Positions 1 to 9,399 of a stretch of 64,000 nt of DNA are shown here, one piece after another (position 1 is the first letter of the stretch; each line of letters starts with the position of its first letter). This DNA comes from Anaerolineae bacterium (lineage in GTDB: Bacteria > Chloroflexota > Anaerolineae > Promineifilales > Promineifilaceae), in NCBI GenBank assembly GCA_023954475.1, contig JAMLHW010000006.1:124001-188000 (forward strand), written 5' to 3'. The position numbers and the translations under genes are program-made. A model generated the notes under the pieces. The model was not told where the DNA came from and ran no database searches. It was given only the letters and a program-made list of their open reading frames with translations.

Positions 1-98
1 TCCCAATGAACAGAGAACAGGCGGTGACGCTTTTGCGTGTTTTGCACGATGCGGTCGTAGGCGTTGATTTCAGGCGCGGCGATGTACTGATCAGACAT
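1..98 (-). CDS. Partial gene of unknown function, running off the left edge
   Basis: An ATG at 98-96 follows the stop of the PqqD-like gene by one base and opens a frame that stays open to the window edge (32 codons, beginning MSDQYIAAPEIN). The tight spacing suggests it is the next gene of the obg/HprK-like operon. Too little is visible to assign a family. In related HprK-like/PqqD cassettes the neighbour is often a nucleotidyltransferase-like or peptide-processing protein, but nothing in these residues proves that. Confidence 0.45.
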   Translation of the reverse strand, partial: MSDQYIAAPEINAYDRIVQNTQKRHRLFSVHW

Positions 99-99
99 A

Positions 100-390
100 T
101 TATTGTGCTGTTTCGGCCGAAAAAACTAACACGTTTTGCGCGACCATGCTTTCTACAAACGATGTCACATCCTGCTCGGCAACTGTGGCTGAAACATCAA
201 ATTCGTCGATGATACATTCCGTAATTTGAGCCACCGTATGATGACCGTCCGACAACTCAAAAATGCGTGCGCCGACACTATTGAGCACCGTCACTTCACC
301 GACATCGGTCAGGATAAGAACAGCTTCGTCGTCAATGACGCGCCCGGCTGTCTGCGGGTGTGGTTGAGGGCTGAGATGCGAGATACTCAT
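100..390 (-). CDS. PqqD-like small protein (peptide-chaperone fold)
   Basis: About 96 aa when started at the internal Met (MSISHLSPQPH); a Met 8 codons upstream is also possible. The body (VIDDEAVLILTDVGEVTVLN, then a stretch ending GARIFELSDG, then a helical IDEFDVSATVAEQDV segment) matches the PqqD winged-helix family, which binds precursor peptides or substrates for a partner enzyme. It overlaps the 3' end of the HprK-like kinase gene by about 60 bases, implying coupled expression. The PqqD/HprK-like pairing is known from uncharacterised 'HPr-related' modification cassettes. The substrate here is unknown; no radical SAM enzyme is in view. Confidence 0.7.
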   Translation of the reverse strand: MSISHLSPQPHPQTAGRVIDDEAVLILTDVGEVTVLNSVGARIFELSDGHHTVAQITECIIDEFDVSATVAEQDVTSFVESMVAQNVLVFSAETAQ

Positions 391-1195
391 CGATAACGCT
401 CCAAAAGGTATCAACTTGACGGAAAGCTAGCGCCGCGGTGGGCACAGCGGCTACCAGTAAGGCGGCAATGTTCAGAATGCCAAGTCCGGTCTGTGGCGTG
501 GCATTGGCAAACGGTGTGGCTGCTGCAAGTGCAGCTAGTGCCTTCGCTGGAGAAAGCGGCATAATGCTGTGTTCATGTGCCTGTTGTAGTCGGAACATTG
601 CCCTCAGTGGGACTGACTCGTTGCGGTGCGATCCGATGGCGAAGCTACCGCGAAACGGGACGCCGTGCAAGCGGAACCCGTTGTGGTGGCGTCGTACCAA
701 AACCAGATCATCGCTGAAAACAGTGGTATGTAGCAGCGACAAGTGCGCAATTGTGCTTTTGCCCGCTCCGCTGGGACCAAAGAAAACATAGCCCAAACCT
801 CCACGCACGATACCGGCAGCGTGAAGCAGGAGAGCGTCGTGTTTGAGACATAGCACGGCGTAGGCGACGCGGAGAAAGTTCTCAATATCGGCGTTGGGGG
901 CTATTTCGAGATGGCTGCAATTCCGGGCGAGGTCAATCGTGCCGCGTTCGGTGTACGATGTGAAAGTCAGTTCAGATTGGCGCACCTGAATGTCGATGTC
1001 GAGGAAGGATCCGGGTAAGGGACGATTGAACTGCACACCCGGTTTGGTCGTGATAGTGATATTGAGGAGTGGTGCTTCGGCCGAATCGATGCTGAACCCG
1101 GCATATTGCGCCCGTAACCGCTGCGCGAGGGCATGATCTTCCGTGTGTAGCGCTACCTTGAGTCCGGCGATATCGATGGAAACAGTGTCACTCAT
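332..1195 (-). CDS. HprK-like serine kinase family protein
   Basis: 287 aa. It contains a clear P-loop (GPSGAGKST, about residue 140) inside a context typical of the HprK-related kinase fold: an 'LLLHAAGIV' strand before the loop, then FSDDLVLV and HGVPFRGSF downstream, corresponding to the conserved Asp and the HGxPFRG element. True HPr kinase/phosphorylase acts on HPr of the sugar phosphotransferase system. This protein belongs to the divergent branch that sits beside PqqD-like genes, whose phosphorylation target is not established. It lies 8 bases after the fibronectin-like gene and overlaps the PqqD-like gene, so all are probably one transcript with obg. Confident in fold, not in substrate. 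Confidence 0.75.
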   Translation of the reverse strand: MSDTVSIDIAGLKVALHTEDHALAQRLRAQYAGFSIDSAEAPLLNITITTKPGVQFNRPLPGSFLDIDIQVRQSELTFTSYTERGTIDLARNCSHLEIAPNADIENFLRVAYAVLCLKHDALLLHAAGIVRGGLGYVFFGPSGAGKSTIAHLSLLHTTVFSDDLVLVRRHHNGFRLHGVPFRGSFAIGSHRNESVPLRAMFRLQQAHEHSIMPLSPAKALAALAAATPFANATPQTGLGILNIAALLVAAVPTAALAFRQVDTFWSVIDEYLASQPSTTPADSRARH

Positions 1196-1203
1196 CAGGA
1201 TCG

Positions 1204-1629
1204 TTAGCGGGCAGTTAGTTCGATAGGGCCTTCAAATTCGCTGTTGCCTTCGCGTCCGACCGTTTCCAACTGATAGAAGTAAGTCACACCACGTTGAACG
1301 TTCGTGTCTTTGAATTCATGTTCACTACTGCGGGTGGGATCGTTGTTGGCCGGGATCAGGGTATCGGTAATCTTGACGTATTCGCCATCGGCCGATTCGG
1401 CACGATAGAGATTATAGCCAATTGTGTCCAGCTCATTCTCCGTCGTCCATTTGATCGTCAGGCTGGGTGGTTGAAAAAACAGAACATAGATCGTTGCTGC
1501 GATCAGAATAAGGGCAACGGCGCTAAACAGCACGGTGCCGATTGTCCAACGGCGTGTTGAAGCTGCTTTGATACCTGGTTCTTGGCTACTGTTGTCGTTT
1601 GTTGCTGTGTTGGAGTCGAGCATATTCAT
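1204..1629 (-). CDS. Membrane-anchored fibronectin type III-like protein
   Basis: 141 aa. A polar N-terminus of about 28 residues is followed by one transmembrane helix (roughly 30-52) and an extracytoplasmic domain. The domain carries fibronectin type III-like features: 'SLTIKWTTENELDTIGYNLYR' resembles the W/Y strand pattern, and 'GVTYFYQLETV' resembles the conserved YxYxV strand. There is no enzymatic motif. It begins 30 bases after obg and ends 8 bases before the HprK-like gene. Function is unknown; it may present a surface or periplasmic binding domain linked to the HprK-like/PqqD cassette, which is inference from position only. Confidence 0.6.
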   Translation of the reverse strand: MNMLDSNTATNDNSSQEPGIKAASTRRWTIGTVLFSAVALILIAATIYVLFFQPPSLTIKWTTENELDTIGYNLYRAESADGEYVKITDTLIPANNDPTRSSEHEFKDTNVQRGVTYFYQLETVGREGNSEFEGPIELTAR

Positions 1630-1659
1630 ACAATTGCCTTTTGTATGCTGTCCGTGGTC

Positions 1660-2934
1660 TCAATACACCTCTTGCCATTCCAGTTCAATGTCGCCAAATG
1701 AGACCATGTCACCATCGCGTACACCAGCTTCGCGCAGCGCTTCATTGACGCCCAATTTGTCCAGTATCCGTTGAAAACGCATCGCCGCGCCATCGAGATC
1801 GAAGTAAGTGCGAGCTGCCAGCGAGGTGACGTTTTCACCGACGACACGCCATTCCCGCGATCCGGTGCGTTCGATGTGAAATTGTTCGGGATCGCTTTTC
1901 GGCCGAATCACGATGTGCTCATCTTCAAGTGATGTCGGATCCGGAGCTTCTGCCAGAAGTTGTTTGACGCGATAGAGCATGTCACGTACTCTCTCGCCGG
2001 TGACGGCCGAAATCGATGTGAATGCATACCCGGCAGCACCGACAATTTCCGCAATGATCGGTTCCCAGGCAATGGCATCCGGTAAATCCATTTTATTCAA
2101 CACGACAAGTTGCGGTCGGTCTTCCAGACCCGCACCATACATTGCCAGCTCAGCGTTGATCTGTTTCCAGTCCTCCAAAGGCTCCGGTGCACTGCCGTCG
2201 AGTAGATGCACGAGCACGCGCGTGCGCTCAATGTGGCGCAAAAAGTCATGACCGAGGCCATGTCCTTCCGCTGCTCCTTCTATCAGACCCGGAATATCGG
2301 CGACGACAAATGTATCGCCATATTCGTCGAGTTGAACGACGCCCAGATTAGGTTGCAAAGTCGTAAAAGGATAATCGGCAATTTTCGGCCGAGCCGCACT
2401 TATCACTGATAGTAAAGTTGACTTGCCTGCATTGGGTTTTCCGACCAATCCCACATCGGCGATCAATTTGAGTTCAAGTGTAACCCACATCTCTTCGCCC
2501 CGTTCACCTCGTTCAGCGATGCGTGGTGCTTGATTGGTACTGCTGACAAATCGGATATTGCCCCGACCATGACGCCCGCCTGTAATCAGCGTCGCTTCCT
2601 GACCAGGTTCTGTAAGATCGGCAAGTACTGCGCCGGTTTCAGCGTTGCGGATTACCGTTCCCGGCGGTACTTCGAGCCGCAATGTTTCGCCATTAGCCCC
2701 CGTCATGCGATTTTGCCCACCACGTTGGCCGTCACCTGCCTTGAAATGGATGTTGCGGTGATAGTAACTAAGATTGTTCAGCTTCGGGTTGACGACAAAA
2801 ATAATATCGCCTCCAGTGCCGCCATCACCGCCGCTTGGGCCACCAAAAGGCACGTATTTCTCACGGCGGAAAGCCATCAGGCCATCGCCGCCATCGCCAC
2901 CTTTGATGTAGATTTTTGCTTCGTCGAAAAACAT
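1660..2934 (-). CDS. obg: GTPase Obg/CgtA
   Basis: 424 aa from the ATG at 2934 (MFFDEAKIYIKGGDGG); a longer frame upstream is unlikely because Obg proteins begin at this point. Three domains are visible: the glycine-rich Obg fold (about 1-160), a GTPase domain with GKPNAGKST, DIPGLIEG and NKMD motifs, and a C-terminal OCT domain ending at WQEVY. Obg proteins bind the 50S subunit and act in ribosome maturation and stress signalling. It follows yceD at 64 bases, whereas in many bacteria obg follows rplU-rpmA, which are absent here. Confidence 0.95.
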   Translation of the reverse strand: MFFDEAKIYIKGGDGGDGLMAFRREKYVPFGGPSGGDGGTGGDIIFVVNPKLNNLSYYHRNIHFKAGDGQRGGQNRMTGANGETLRLEVPPGTVIRNAETGAVLADLTEPGQEATLITGGRHGRGNIRFVSSTNQAPRIAERGERGEEMWVTLELKLIADVGLVGKPNAGKSTLLSVISAARPKIADYPFTTLQPNLGVVQLDEYGDTFVVADIPGLIEGAAEGHGLGHDFLRHIERTRVLVHLLDGSAPEPLEDWKQINAELAMYGAGLEDRPQLVVLNKMDLPDAIAWEPIIAEIVGAAGYAFTSISAVTGERVRDMLYRVKQLLAEAPDPTSLEDEHIVIRPKSDPEQFHIERTGSREWRVVGENVTSLAARTYFDLDGAAMRFQRILDKLGVNEALREAGVRDGDMVSFGDIELEWQEVY

Positions 2935-2998
2935 GGTTGTTGTGATTGCTCGTGAATGCCGACTCTCGCTAAGAGACTTGAATGGTAATTGGCCCAAT

Positions 2999-3523
2999 TC
3001 AGGGAGCCAACTTGTCTAAAAAATCTTTGAGGCCGGCAAGTCGCGGATCAATTGTGTCATCCTGGCATCCGCAGTCGAATTCATTCAGGTTTTGCCCACA
3101 TTCTACACAAAATCCCTGACAATCTTCCCGACAGATTTGCTGGATAGGTATGGACAACAGAGCCATTTCGCGCACCAACGGCGCTAAATCGACCTGTCCA
3201 TCTTTCTTGACAACATATTCACCCTCCGGTGCTTCATGGGGTGGGTAAAAGAACAGGTCGTCGAGTGGGATTGTTATCGGTAAATCGAATGTTATCAGAC
3301 AGCGGGCGCATTCGGCCGAAATATGGCTGTGCAATTCACCGCTAAAATAGATACCCTGCGTCGTGCGAGACGCTTTGAAGGTACCAGTCAATGGGAAAAG
3401 AACGACGTCGCCACCCAATTTTACCAAAGGGTAGTTGAGTTCGATCTCCCGGCTTGTACCCGGCAGCGCTTCTAACAGGAATCCGAAATTGAAGCGTAAG
3501 TTTGAGTATTCGAAAGTGCTCAT
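2999..3523 (-). CDS. yceD: YceD/DUF177 family protein, 23S rRNA accumulation protein
   Basis: 174 aa from the ATG at 3523, which has an AGGAAA ribosome site; the longer frame lacks one. The DUF177 pattern is present: an N-terminal beta region, 'AECARCLITFDLPI' with CxxC in the middle, and C-terminal Cys pairs (CVECGQNLNEFDC) that may bind zinc. YceD homologues are linked to 23S rRNA accumulation and are usually followed by rpmF (L32). Here obg follows directly and there is no room for rpmF. It heads a minus-strand operon with its own promoter at 3578-3607. Confidence 0.85.
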   Translation of the reverse strand: MSTFEYSNLRFNFGFLLEALPGTSREIELNYPLVKLGGDVVLFPLTGTFKASRTTQGIYFSGELHSHISAECARCLITFDLPITIPLDDLFFYPPHEAPEGEYVVKKDGQVDLAPLVREMALLSIPIQQICREDCQGFCVECGQNLNEFDCGCQDDTIDPRLAGLKDFLDKLAP

Positions 3524-3577
3524 TTTGATTTCCTGCCTATAATGGGAGTAACGCACCCTCGGTGAAACAGCGTGCGG

Positions 3578-3607
3578 AGTGTAGCATAGGAATTGCCGGG
3601 ACGTCAA
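3578..3607 (-). promoter_or_regulatory. Predicted sigma-70-type promoter for yceD-obg operon
   Basis: On the minus strand there is TTGACG (3607-3602), an 18-base spacer and TACACT (3583-3578). It lies about 55 bases upstream of the yceD start, inside the divergent gap to the plus-strand glycosylase gene. Confidence 0.6.
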
Positions 3608-3617
3608 TAAGAGAACC

Positions 3618-4259
3618 ATGAGAGCAGGTGTAGGACAGTTCGTGGAGCAGTTAGGAAAGGCAGAGGTCAATGGTGCCTGCACCAATCAATATGCTTATTC
3701 TCATATTGGGAGTTGGATGAACCAACTACGCCGTCATAACTTGACGCGCTACTTGTCAGCTATGGAGCAGAGCAAACCGACGCTGATCCTGGTTGGGGAG
3801 GCGCCCGGTTATCACGGTTGTCGGTTGACAGGCATTCCGTTTACCAGCTCACATACGCTGGTACAAGAAATGGTTCCCGGATTTGAGAATGGCGGTGCGT
3901 TAGCCGGAGCGGGAGTAGAATTGCAAAAAGAGGCGACGGCAACAATGGTTTGGTCGGTGCTCCAATCGCTGCAATCGTTGCCGCTTTTGTGGAATGCGTT
4001 TCCGTTTCACCCGCATCGGCCGAATAATCCAGAAAGCAACCGACGTCCTACGTCAAGTGAATTGAAGCAGGGTGGGTTGTTTCTGCTGCGATTGCTCGAC
4101 TTGTTTCCTGATGTGCAACAAATTGCCGCGGTGGGTAATTCGGCCGAAATCAGTTTGCGTCGACTTGGCATACCGTGTGCTAAACTGCGCCATCCTTCGC
4201 ATGGTGGCAAAGCGCTATTTACTATCGGGCTTACTGAATTGATGCAAAATGAAAACTGA
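3618..4259 (+). CDS. Uracil-DNA glycosylase superfamily protein
   Basis: 213 aa. Motif A (LILVGEAPGYHGCRLTG, about residue 56) and the C-terminal motif B (KLRHPSHGG, about 190) identify a uracil-DNA glycosylase-like fold; 'WNAFPFHPH' is a further conserved strand. The start at 3618 keeps the N-terminal 'CTNQYA ... RRHNLTRYL' segment, which looks conserved in this subgroup. An internal ATG at 3717 with a good GGGAG site is an alternative. The group is uncharacterised and has no Fe-S cysteine pattern like the second family member at 32638-33321. It ends 10 bases before rdgB, so both nucleotide-hygiene genes are likely cotranscribed. Confidence 0.8.
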   Translation: MRAGVGQFVEQLGKAEVNGACTNQYAYSHIGSWMNQLRRHNLTRYLSAMEQSKPTLILVGEAPGYHGCRLTGIPFTSSHTLVQEMVPGFENGGALAGAGVELQKEATATMVWSVLQSLQSLPLLWNAFPFHPHRPNNPESNRRPTSSELKQGGLFLLRLLDLFPDVQQIAAVGNSAEISLRRLGIPCAKLRHPSHGGKALFTIGLTELMQNEN

Positions 4260-4269
4260 GTGAACTGCT

Positions 4270-4875
4270 ATGAAATTACTCGTCGCAACCCATAATCAAG
4301 GCAAAGTTGCCGAGCTGTCGGCGATGGTGCGCGATTTGCAGATAGAGTGTATCAGTCTTGCAGATGCAGGCATTTCGGCCGAAATTGATGAAACAGGCCA
4401 TACTTTTTTAGAGAACGCCACACTCAAGGCCACGTCATATGCTCAATTGAGCGGTATGCTGACCCTGGCGGATGATTCCGGGCTGGAAGTTGACGCGCTT
4501 GACGGTGCGCCCGGCGTGCATACAGCGCGTTTCGGCGGCTCAGACCTGACGCAGCCCGAACGCAATGCCTTGTTGCTGCAATCACTAACCGGTATTCCAG
4601 ATGATCGGCGCAGCGCACGCTTTCGCTGCGTTGTTGTGTTGGCTGGCCCCGATGGCTTGCCGTTGGCACAGGCTGCCGGCACACTCGAAGGCGTTATCGC
4701 CTCGGCTCCGGCAGGCAGTGGTGGCTTTGGCTATGATCCCATTTTCATGTTGCCGCACTCTGGTCACACACTGGCAGAATTATCGGCCGAACAAAAACGT
4801 GCCATCAGCCATCGTGGTCAAGCATTTCAGCGCATCACGCCGGCAATCCGGCAGGCATTGAATCTCCAGCCTTAG
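4270..4875 (+). CDS. rdgB: XTP/dITP diphosphatase (RdgB/HAM1 family)
   Basis: 201 aa, the normal length. Family motifs are clear: N-terminal KLLVATHNQGKVAEL, then DDSGLEVDALDGAPGVHTAR, GFGYDPIF, and C-terminal KRAISHRGQAF. The enzyme hydrolyses ITP, XTP and their deoxy forms to monophosphates and pyrophosphate, keeping deaminated purines out of DNA and RNA. The catalytic acidic residues (in the DDSGLEVD segment) are present. It follows a uracil-DNA glycosylase-like gene, a fitting functional neighbour. Confidence 0.95.
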   Translation: MKLLVATHNQGKVAELSAMVRDLQIECISLADAGISAEIDETGHTFLENATLKATSYAQLSGMLTLADDSGLEVDALDGAPGVHTARFGGSDLTQPERNALLLQSLTGIPDDRRSARFRCVVVLAGPDGLPLAQAAGTLEGVIASAPAGSGGFGYDPIFMLPHSGHTLAELSAEQKRAISHRGQAFQRITPAIRQALNLQP

Positions 4876-5010
4876 TCTCACTTCGTGCATTTTCACTTAC
4901 AACTGATCGCCGACTTCGGGTTTGGCGTTGCGTTACCTGAGTAAAATATGAGGTGATTTGGCATCGTGCCCGTTTAGGCCAGTTGGGAAACAAGATCTGA
5001 AGCAGTTGAC

Positions 5011-5040
5011 TTGACAATATGACAGCAAAAAGGGTATCAT
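5011..5040 (+). promoter_or_regulatory. Predicted sigma-70-type promoter for rpoB
   Basis: TTGACA (5011-5016), an 18-base spacer and TATCAT (5035-5040). It is followed by a leader of about 200 bases before the rpoB ATG. The 375-base gap between rdgB and rpoB otherwise holds only the hairpin at 5145-5173; no gene was found in it. Confidence 0.7.
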
Positions 5041-5144
5041 ACTCAGTCGCGCTAATGCGCAAAAACATGTTTTTCGTTGGACAAGTGATACTATAAACCC
5101 GCTTCAGCAAACTGTTTTGCACCGGTGAACCCATTTATGGATGT

Positions 5145-5173
5145 TAGGGGTACGACGCTTCGTCGCACCCCTA
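5145..5173 (+). promoter_or_regulatory. Leader hairpin between promoter and rpoB
   Basis: Arms 5145-5157 and 5161-5173 pair over 13 positions with one A-C mismatch and a 3-base CTT loop. It is followed by a short, weak T-rich stretch. It lies inside the presumed rpoB leader, so it could be an attenuator, a protein-binding or processing site. It is less likely to be the terminator of rdgB because a promoter lies between. Confidence 0.6.
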
Positions 5174-5250
5174 CTTTAATGTAAGCAGTTGCTGTTGAAA
5201 TAGGTCAATGTGTTGCTGTCGCCAATCTGTTGGGAGCAGGTAACCGTTTC

Positions 5251-8200
5251 ATGTCTTTCAAACTCAATACTAAAAATTACGCCAATACCAAGTTCCCCCT
5301 TGAGCTGCCGAGACTCATCGATGTTCAGCTTGAATCCTTTGCCCGTTTTAAGGAGCAAAGTCTGGCCGAATTATTTGAAGAAGTGTCGCCAATAGTCAGC
5401 TTTAACGGTCAGTTGAAGCTATATTTCCCTTGCAATCGCCCAGAAACCGAGGGATTCGACCTGAATTATTGGTTCAGTGAGCCGAAATATTCGGTTGAAG
5501 AGTGTGTGGAACGCGATATGACCTACGCCGCACCACTGTACTGCAACGTGTTGCTCTATCGCGCTGACCTCGACCAGCCAATGGTTCAAGAATTATTTAT
5601 GGGTGATTTTCCGTTAATGACGCCTTCCGGTACGTTTGTCATCAATGGCACTGAGCGCGTTGTCGTCAGTCAGTTGATTCGTTCGCCGGGCGTTTATTTC
5701 GAAATTGAGGAAGAACGGGCAACCGGTCGTCCGCTGGCGATGTCGAAGTTGATTCCTGATCGCGGCGCGTGGATGGAGTTTGAAACGCGCAAAACTGATT
5801 ACCTCACCGTCAAGTTCAACCGCAAGCGCACGGTTCCGATCACGATGTTCTTGCGTGCTATCGCTGCTGTGGACGATGGGCTGGGCAATGCGCTGATTAA
5901 GGAAGGTACCGACGACGAAATTCTGGCGCTCTTTGCGGACATCGACACCAATGGTGATCACCTTTACATTCAAGGGAGCATTGAGCAGGAACCCAAGTGG
6001 AACGCTGATTTGCCTCTCTCTGAGCAGGCGTTGATTGAATTCTACAAGCGCATGCGTCCCGGAGACCCGCCGACCAAGGAAAACGCTGAAGATTATTTGC
6101 GTGAACAGCTTTACGACCCACGCCGTTATGATTTGGCGCGTGTCGGCCGATATAAGATCAACAAGCGGCTGCATTTGGATGGCCTGGTGCCACTTGAGCA
6201 TCGCACGATTACCCAATACGATATTGTCCGTCTTGTGCGGCGTATGATTCTGATCAACAATGGCCAGGAAAAAGGTGACGACATCGACCATTTGGGCAAC
6301 CGTCGCGTAAAAACGGTCGGTGAGTTGTTGCAGGCGAAATTGCGCGTCGGGTTGCGTCGTATGGAACGTGTTGTTCGCGAACGCATGTCCATTCGTGAAG
6401 CTGAGAATCTGACGCCGGTATCGTTGGTCAATATTCGCCCGGTTGTGGCGTCTATTCGCGAGTTTTTCGGCAGTTCACAGTTGAGCCAGTTCATGGAACA
6501 GGCTAATCCGCTGGCTGAATTGACGCATAAGCGCACGGTATCAGCACTGGGCCCGGGTGGTTTGCGTCGGGAGCGTGCCGGCTTTGAAGTGCGAGATGTT
6601 CACCACAGCCACTATGGCCGTATTTGTCCGATTGAGACACCGGAAGGCCCGAATATTGGTCTTATCGGCCGATTGGCAACTTATTCGCGCGTCAATTCCT
6701 ACGGCTTCATCGAAACACCCTATCGACGTGTACGCCACACGTTGCCGACTGCCAGCCCAATGCTTGTCGGCCATGATGTCGATGTCAATATAGTGCATCC
6801 GGAGACGGGTGAAATATTACTGGAGGCGGATGGCGAGATCACCGAAGAGATCGCAGCTATTATTCGGGAAACCGAACTGGAAGAAGTCAGTGTACGACCG
6901 TTTGTTACGGACGAAATCGTCTACATGCAGGCCGACGAAGAAGATCAATATTCCATTGCACAAGGCAATGCTGAACTCGACGGCAAAGAACAGTTTATCG
7001 GCCGACGTGTACCCGTGCGCCGTGATCAACAATTCCGGTTTACTTCGGTGCAGCGTATTGACTACATAGACGTAGCGCCACGTCAGATCGTCGGTATTTC
7101 TGCGGCATTGATCCCGTTCCTCGAGCACGATGACGCCAGCCGTGCCTTGATGGGGTCCAACATGCAGCGCCAGGCTGTGCCCCTATTGCAACCCGATGTG
7201 CCCATTGTCAGCACCGGCATGGAATTCCATGCAGCGCGTAACTCCGGCATGGTCTTGCTGGCAGCTGAAGACGGCGAGGTGGTGAGCGTATCCGGTGCTG
7301 AAATCACCGTTATGGGTGAATCCGGCCCACGCACCTACAACTTGCGTAAATATGATCGCTCAAATCAAAGTACTTGTGTCGACCAACACCCAATCGTTTA
7401 TAAAGGACAGCGAGTCAGTACCGGCGACGTGCTTGCTGACAGTTCCTCCACACAATTTGGTGAGTTGGCGCTGGGTCAGGACGTAGTCGTCGCATTCCTT
7501 TCCTGGGAAGGCGGCAACTTTGAAGACGCCATTTTAGTGAGTGAAAATCTGGTCAAAGGCGATAAATACACGTCTGTTCATGTCGAAAAACACGAACTGG
7601 AAGCACGTGATACAAAGCTGGGACCCGAAGAAATCACTTACGACATCCCGAATGTCAGTGAAGAGGCGTTAAAGGACCTTGATGAACGCGGTATTATTCG
7701 CGTCGGGGCAGACGTCAAAGAGCATGACATCCTGGTCGGCAAGATTACACCAAAAGGTGAGAAAGAACTGACACCTGAAGAGAAATTGCTGCGTGCAATC
7801 TTTGGTGACAAAGCGCGTGAAGTCAAAGACTCCAGCCTGCGCCTGCCGCACGGCGCGCGCGGAAAAGTTGTTGACGTTCAAGTGTTTGACCGTCAGCAAG
7901 ATCGCGATCTGCCGGCCGGCGTAGAAACAATGGTGCGCGTCAGTGTGGCACAACGCCGCCGCCTCACAACAGGCGATAAGATGGCAGGTCGGCACGGCAA
8001 TAAAGGTGTTATTTCCCAGGTCGTCCCGGTTGAGGATATGCCGTTTTTGGCAGATGGTCGTTCAGTTGACATCATTCTTAGCCCCATTGGAGTACCTGGC
8101 CGTATGAATTTGGGTCAGGTTTTGGAGACACACCTGGGTTGGGCGGCCCATCATTTGGGTTTCCGAGCTATCACACCTGTGTTTGATGGAGCTAATGAGC

Positions 8201-9186
8201 GTGAAATTCGTGCTGAATTGTCCCGTTCTTGGTTGTTGCAACGTGCGTGGGTAGAGGTGACGGAATGGGCTTGGGATTGGCTCAAAGAAGCCAACTACAA
8301 GCTGGAAACATTGTCGAGTGTTGATGAAGCCCGTCAGCTTTACCTGAATGCCTGGCTTGGTGAAAGCTATGATTTGGAGCGTCTTAATGACGATGAGTTT
8401 TACGCCAAACATGCTGCCACGAACGAATGGTTGCGCTTGCAGGGATGGGATCCAGAGAGTATCAGTCCTCCAATTGATGTCGAATTGCCGAAGCGTGAAT
8501 GGGAACAACTGGACGTTGAAGCGATTAACGTTTGTGCCCGTGAATGGTATCGCTGGATAAACGACAAGTTCGGCTACAAGCTGCCTGATGCTAATCTTCT
8601 CGATCCATTGACTACTGATTTGGATACGCTGTTTGACAACGCGGCAGACGTTACTTTCTATACCGGCATTCCGTTGCCCATGTCTGGAAAAGAACAACTA
8701 TTCGACGGTAAGTCGGGTGAGCCGTATGCGCAATCGGTGACAGTGGGTATCATCCATATGCTGAAGTTAGCGCATTTGGTCGAAGATAAAGCACATGCCC
8801 GGTCTACTGGTCCATACTCGCTGGTAACACAACAGCCATTAGGTGGTAAAGCCCAATTCGGCGGACAGCGTTTTGGTGAGATGGAAGTGTGGGCGTTGGA
8901 AGCGTATGGTGCGGCGCACACGTTGCAGGAAATGCTGACGGTTAAGTCTGATGATGTTCAGGGTCGTGTCAAAGCATACGAATCAATTGTCAAGAATGAG
9001 TCGATCGATGCCCCCGGCATTCCGGCATCGTTCCGTGTCTTGGTGAAAGAGTTGCAGAGTCTGGGTCTGGCCGTGGAAGCGGTGACTGTGTCAGGCGAGG
9101 TGATTCGCTTTGGTAAGGAAGACGATAAGCGTGGGCGGCAGCATGTAGGCACGGGATTGATGGATTTGGCTCGTAGCCGACGATGA
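5251..9186 (+). CDS. rpoB: DNA-directed RNA polymerase subunit beta
   Basis: 1311 aa from the ATG at 5251 ([16 protein letters not shown]), which has a purine-rich site about 9 bases upstream; an in-frame TTG at 5230 is weaker. The protein is complete, with the beta lobe, the rifampicin region (6469-6550), the active-site [13 protein letters not shown] segment and the C-terminal clamp-anchor [20 protein letters not shown]. An extra helical stretch between about 8200 and 8690 separates the [13 protein letters not shown] and GKSGEP elements, the usual site of lineage-specific insertions. rpoC, normally directly downstream, is absent; a new promoter and rpsL follow instead. Confidence 0.97.
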   Translation: MSFKLNTKNYANTKFPLELPRLIDVQLESFARFKEQSLAELFEEVSPIVSFNGQLKLYFPCNRPETEGFDLNYWFSEPKYSVEECVERDMTYAAPLYCNVLLYRADLDQPMVQELFMGDFPLMTPSGTFVINGTERVVVSQLIRSPGVYFEIEEERATGRPLAMSKLIPDRGAWMEFETRKTDYLTVKFNRKRTVPITMFLRAIAAVDDGLGNALIKEGTDDEILALFADIDTNGDHLYIQGSIEQEPKWNADLPLSEQALIEFYKRMRPGDPPTKENAEDYLREQLYDPRRYDLARVGRYKINKRLHLDGLVPLEHRTITQYDIVRLVRRMILINNGQEKGDDIDHLGNRRVKTVGELLQAKLRVGLRRMERVVRERMSIREAENLTPVSLVNIRPVVASIREFFGSSQLSQFMEQANPLAELTHKRTVSALGPGGLRRERAGFEVRDVHHSHYGRICPIETPEGPNIGLIGRLATYSRVNSYGFIETPYRRVRHTLPTASPMLVGHDVDVNIVHPETGEILLEADGEITEEIAAIIRETELEEVSVRPFVTDEIVYMQADEEDQYSIAQGNAELDGKEQFIGRRVPVRRDQQFRFTSVQRIDYIDVAPRQIVGISAALIPFLEHDDASRALMGSNMQRQAVPLLQPDVPIVSTGMEFHAARNSGMVLLAAEDGEVVSVSGAEITVMGESGPRTYNLRKYDRSNQSTCVDQHPIVYKGQRVSTGDVLADSSSTQFGELALGQDVVVAFLSWEGGNFEDAILVSENLVKGDKYTSVHVEKHELEARDTKLGPEEITYDIPNVSEEALKDLDERGIIRVGADVKEHDILVGKITPKGEKELTPEEKLLRAIFGDKAREVKDSSLRLPHGARGKVVDVQVFDRQQDRDLPAGVETMVRVSVAQRRRLTTGDKMAGRHGNKGVISQVVPVEDMPFLADGRSVDIILSPIGVPGRMNLGQVLETHLGWAAHHLGFRAITPVFDGANEREIRAELSRSWLLQRAWVEVTEWAWDWLKEANYKLETLSSVDEARQLYLNAWLGESYDLERLNDDEFYAKHAATNEWLRLQGWDPESISPPIDVELPKREWEQLDVEAINVCAREWYRWINDKFGYKLPDANLLDPLTTDLDTLFDNAADVTFYTGIPLPMSGKEQLFDGKSGEPYAQSVTVGIIHMLKLAHLVEDKAHARSTGPYSLVTQQPLGGKAQFGGQRFGEMEVWALEAYGAAHTLQEMLTVKSDDVQGRVKAYESIVKNESIDAPGIPASFRVLVKELQSLGLAVEAVTVSGEVIRFGKEDDKRGRQHVGTGLMDLARSRR

Positions 9187-9234
9187 TCGATTGCTGGTTA
9201 CCATTGGCGAAAGATAAACGACCGGCAGCGAAAT

Positions 9235-9262
9235 TTGACTTTAACTATAGCTTAGCTATAAT
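9235..9262 (+). promoter_or_regulatory. Predicted strong promoter for the rpsL-led operon
   Basis: TTGACT (9235-9240), a 16-base spacer and a perfect TATAAT (9257-9262), about 220 bases before the rpsL GTG. The 297-base gap after rpoB contains this promoter and the hairpin at 9367-9399, but no gene. Confidence 0.7.
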
Positions 9263-9366
9263 TACTAGGTTGGATTTTACTCACGCGGGCAATTTAAGTC
9301 GCCAAGTGCGTATTGGTTACGCTTTTGACTGAAACTGGATTGCTAATCGCATAATTGAATTTAAGG

Positions 9367-9399
9367 TGAGGCCACCGAAAGTACGTTTCGGTGGCCTCA
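9367..9399 (+). terminator. Strong hairpin in the rpsL leader (terminator or attenuator)
   Basis: A perfect 14-base stem (9367-9380 with 9386-9399) and a 5-base loop, followed by GTTTG without a long T run. It sits downstream of the TATAAT promoter and upstream of rpsL. It could stop rpoB read-through, attenuate the operon, or be a ribosomal-protein binding or processing site. Confidence 0.65.

Noticed and set aside
438-791. Plus-strand frame of 117 codons opposite the HprK-like gene
   Set aside because: Antisense shadow of a gene with a P-loop and clear family motifs; composition follows the other strand.
4876-5010. Possible tRNA or small RNA in the rdgB-rpoB gap
   Set aside because: No cloverleaf, T-loop or CCA-end pattern could be built.
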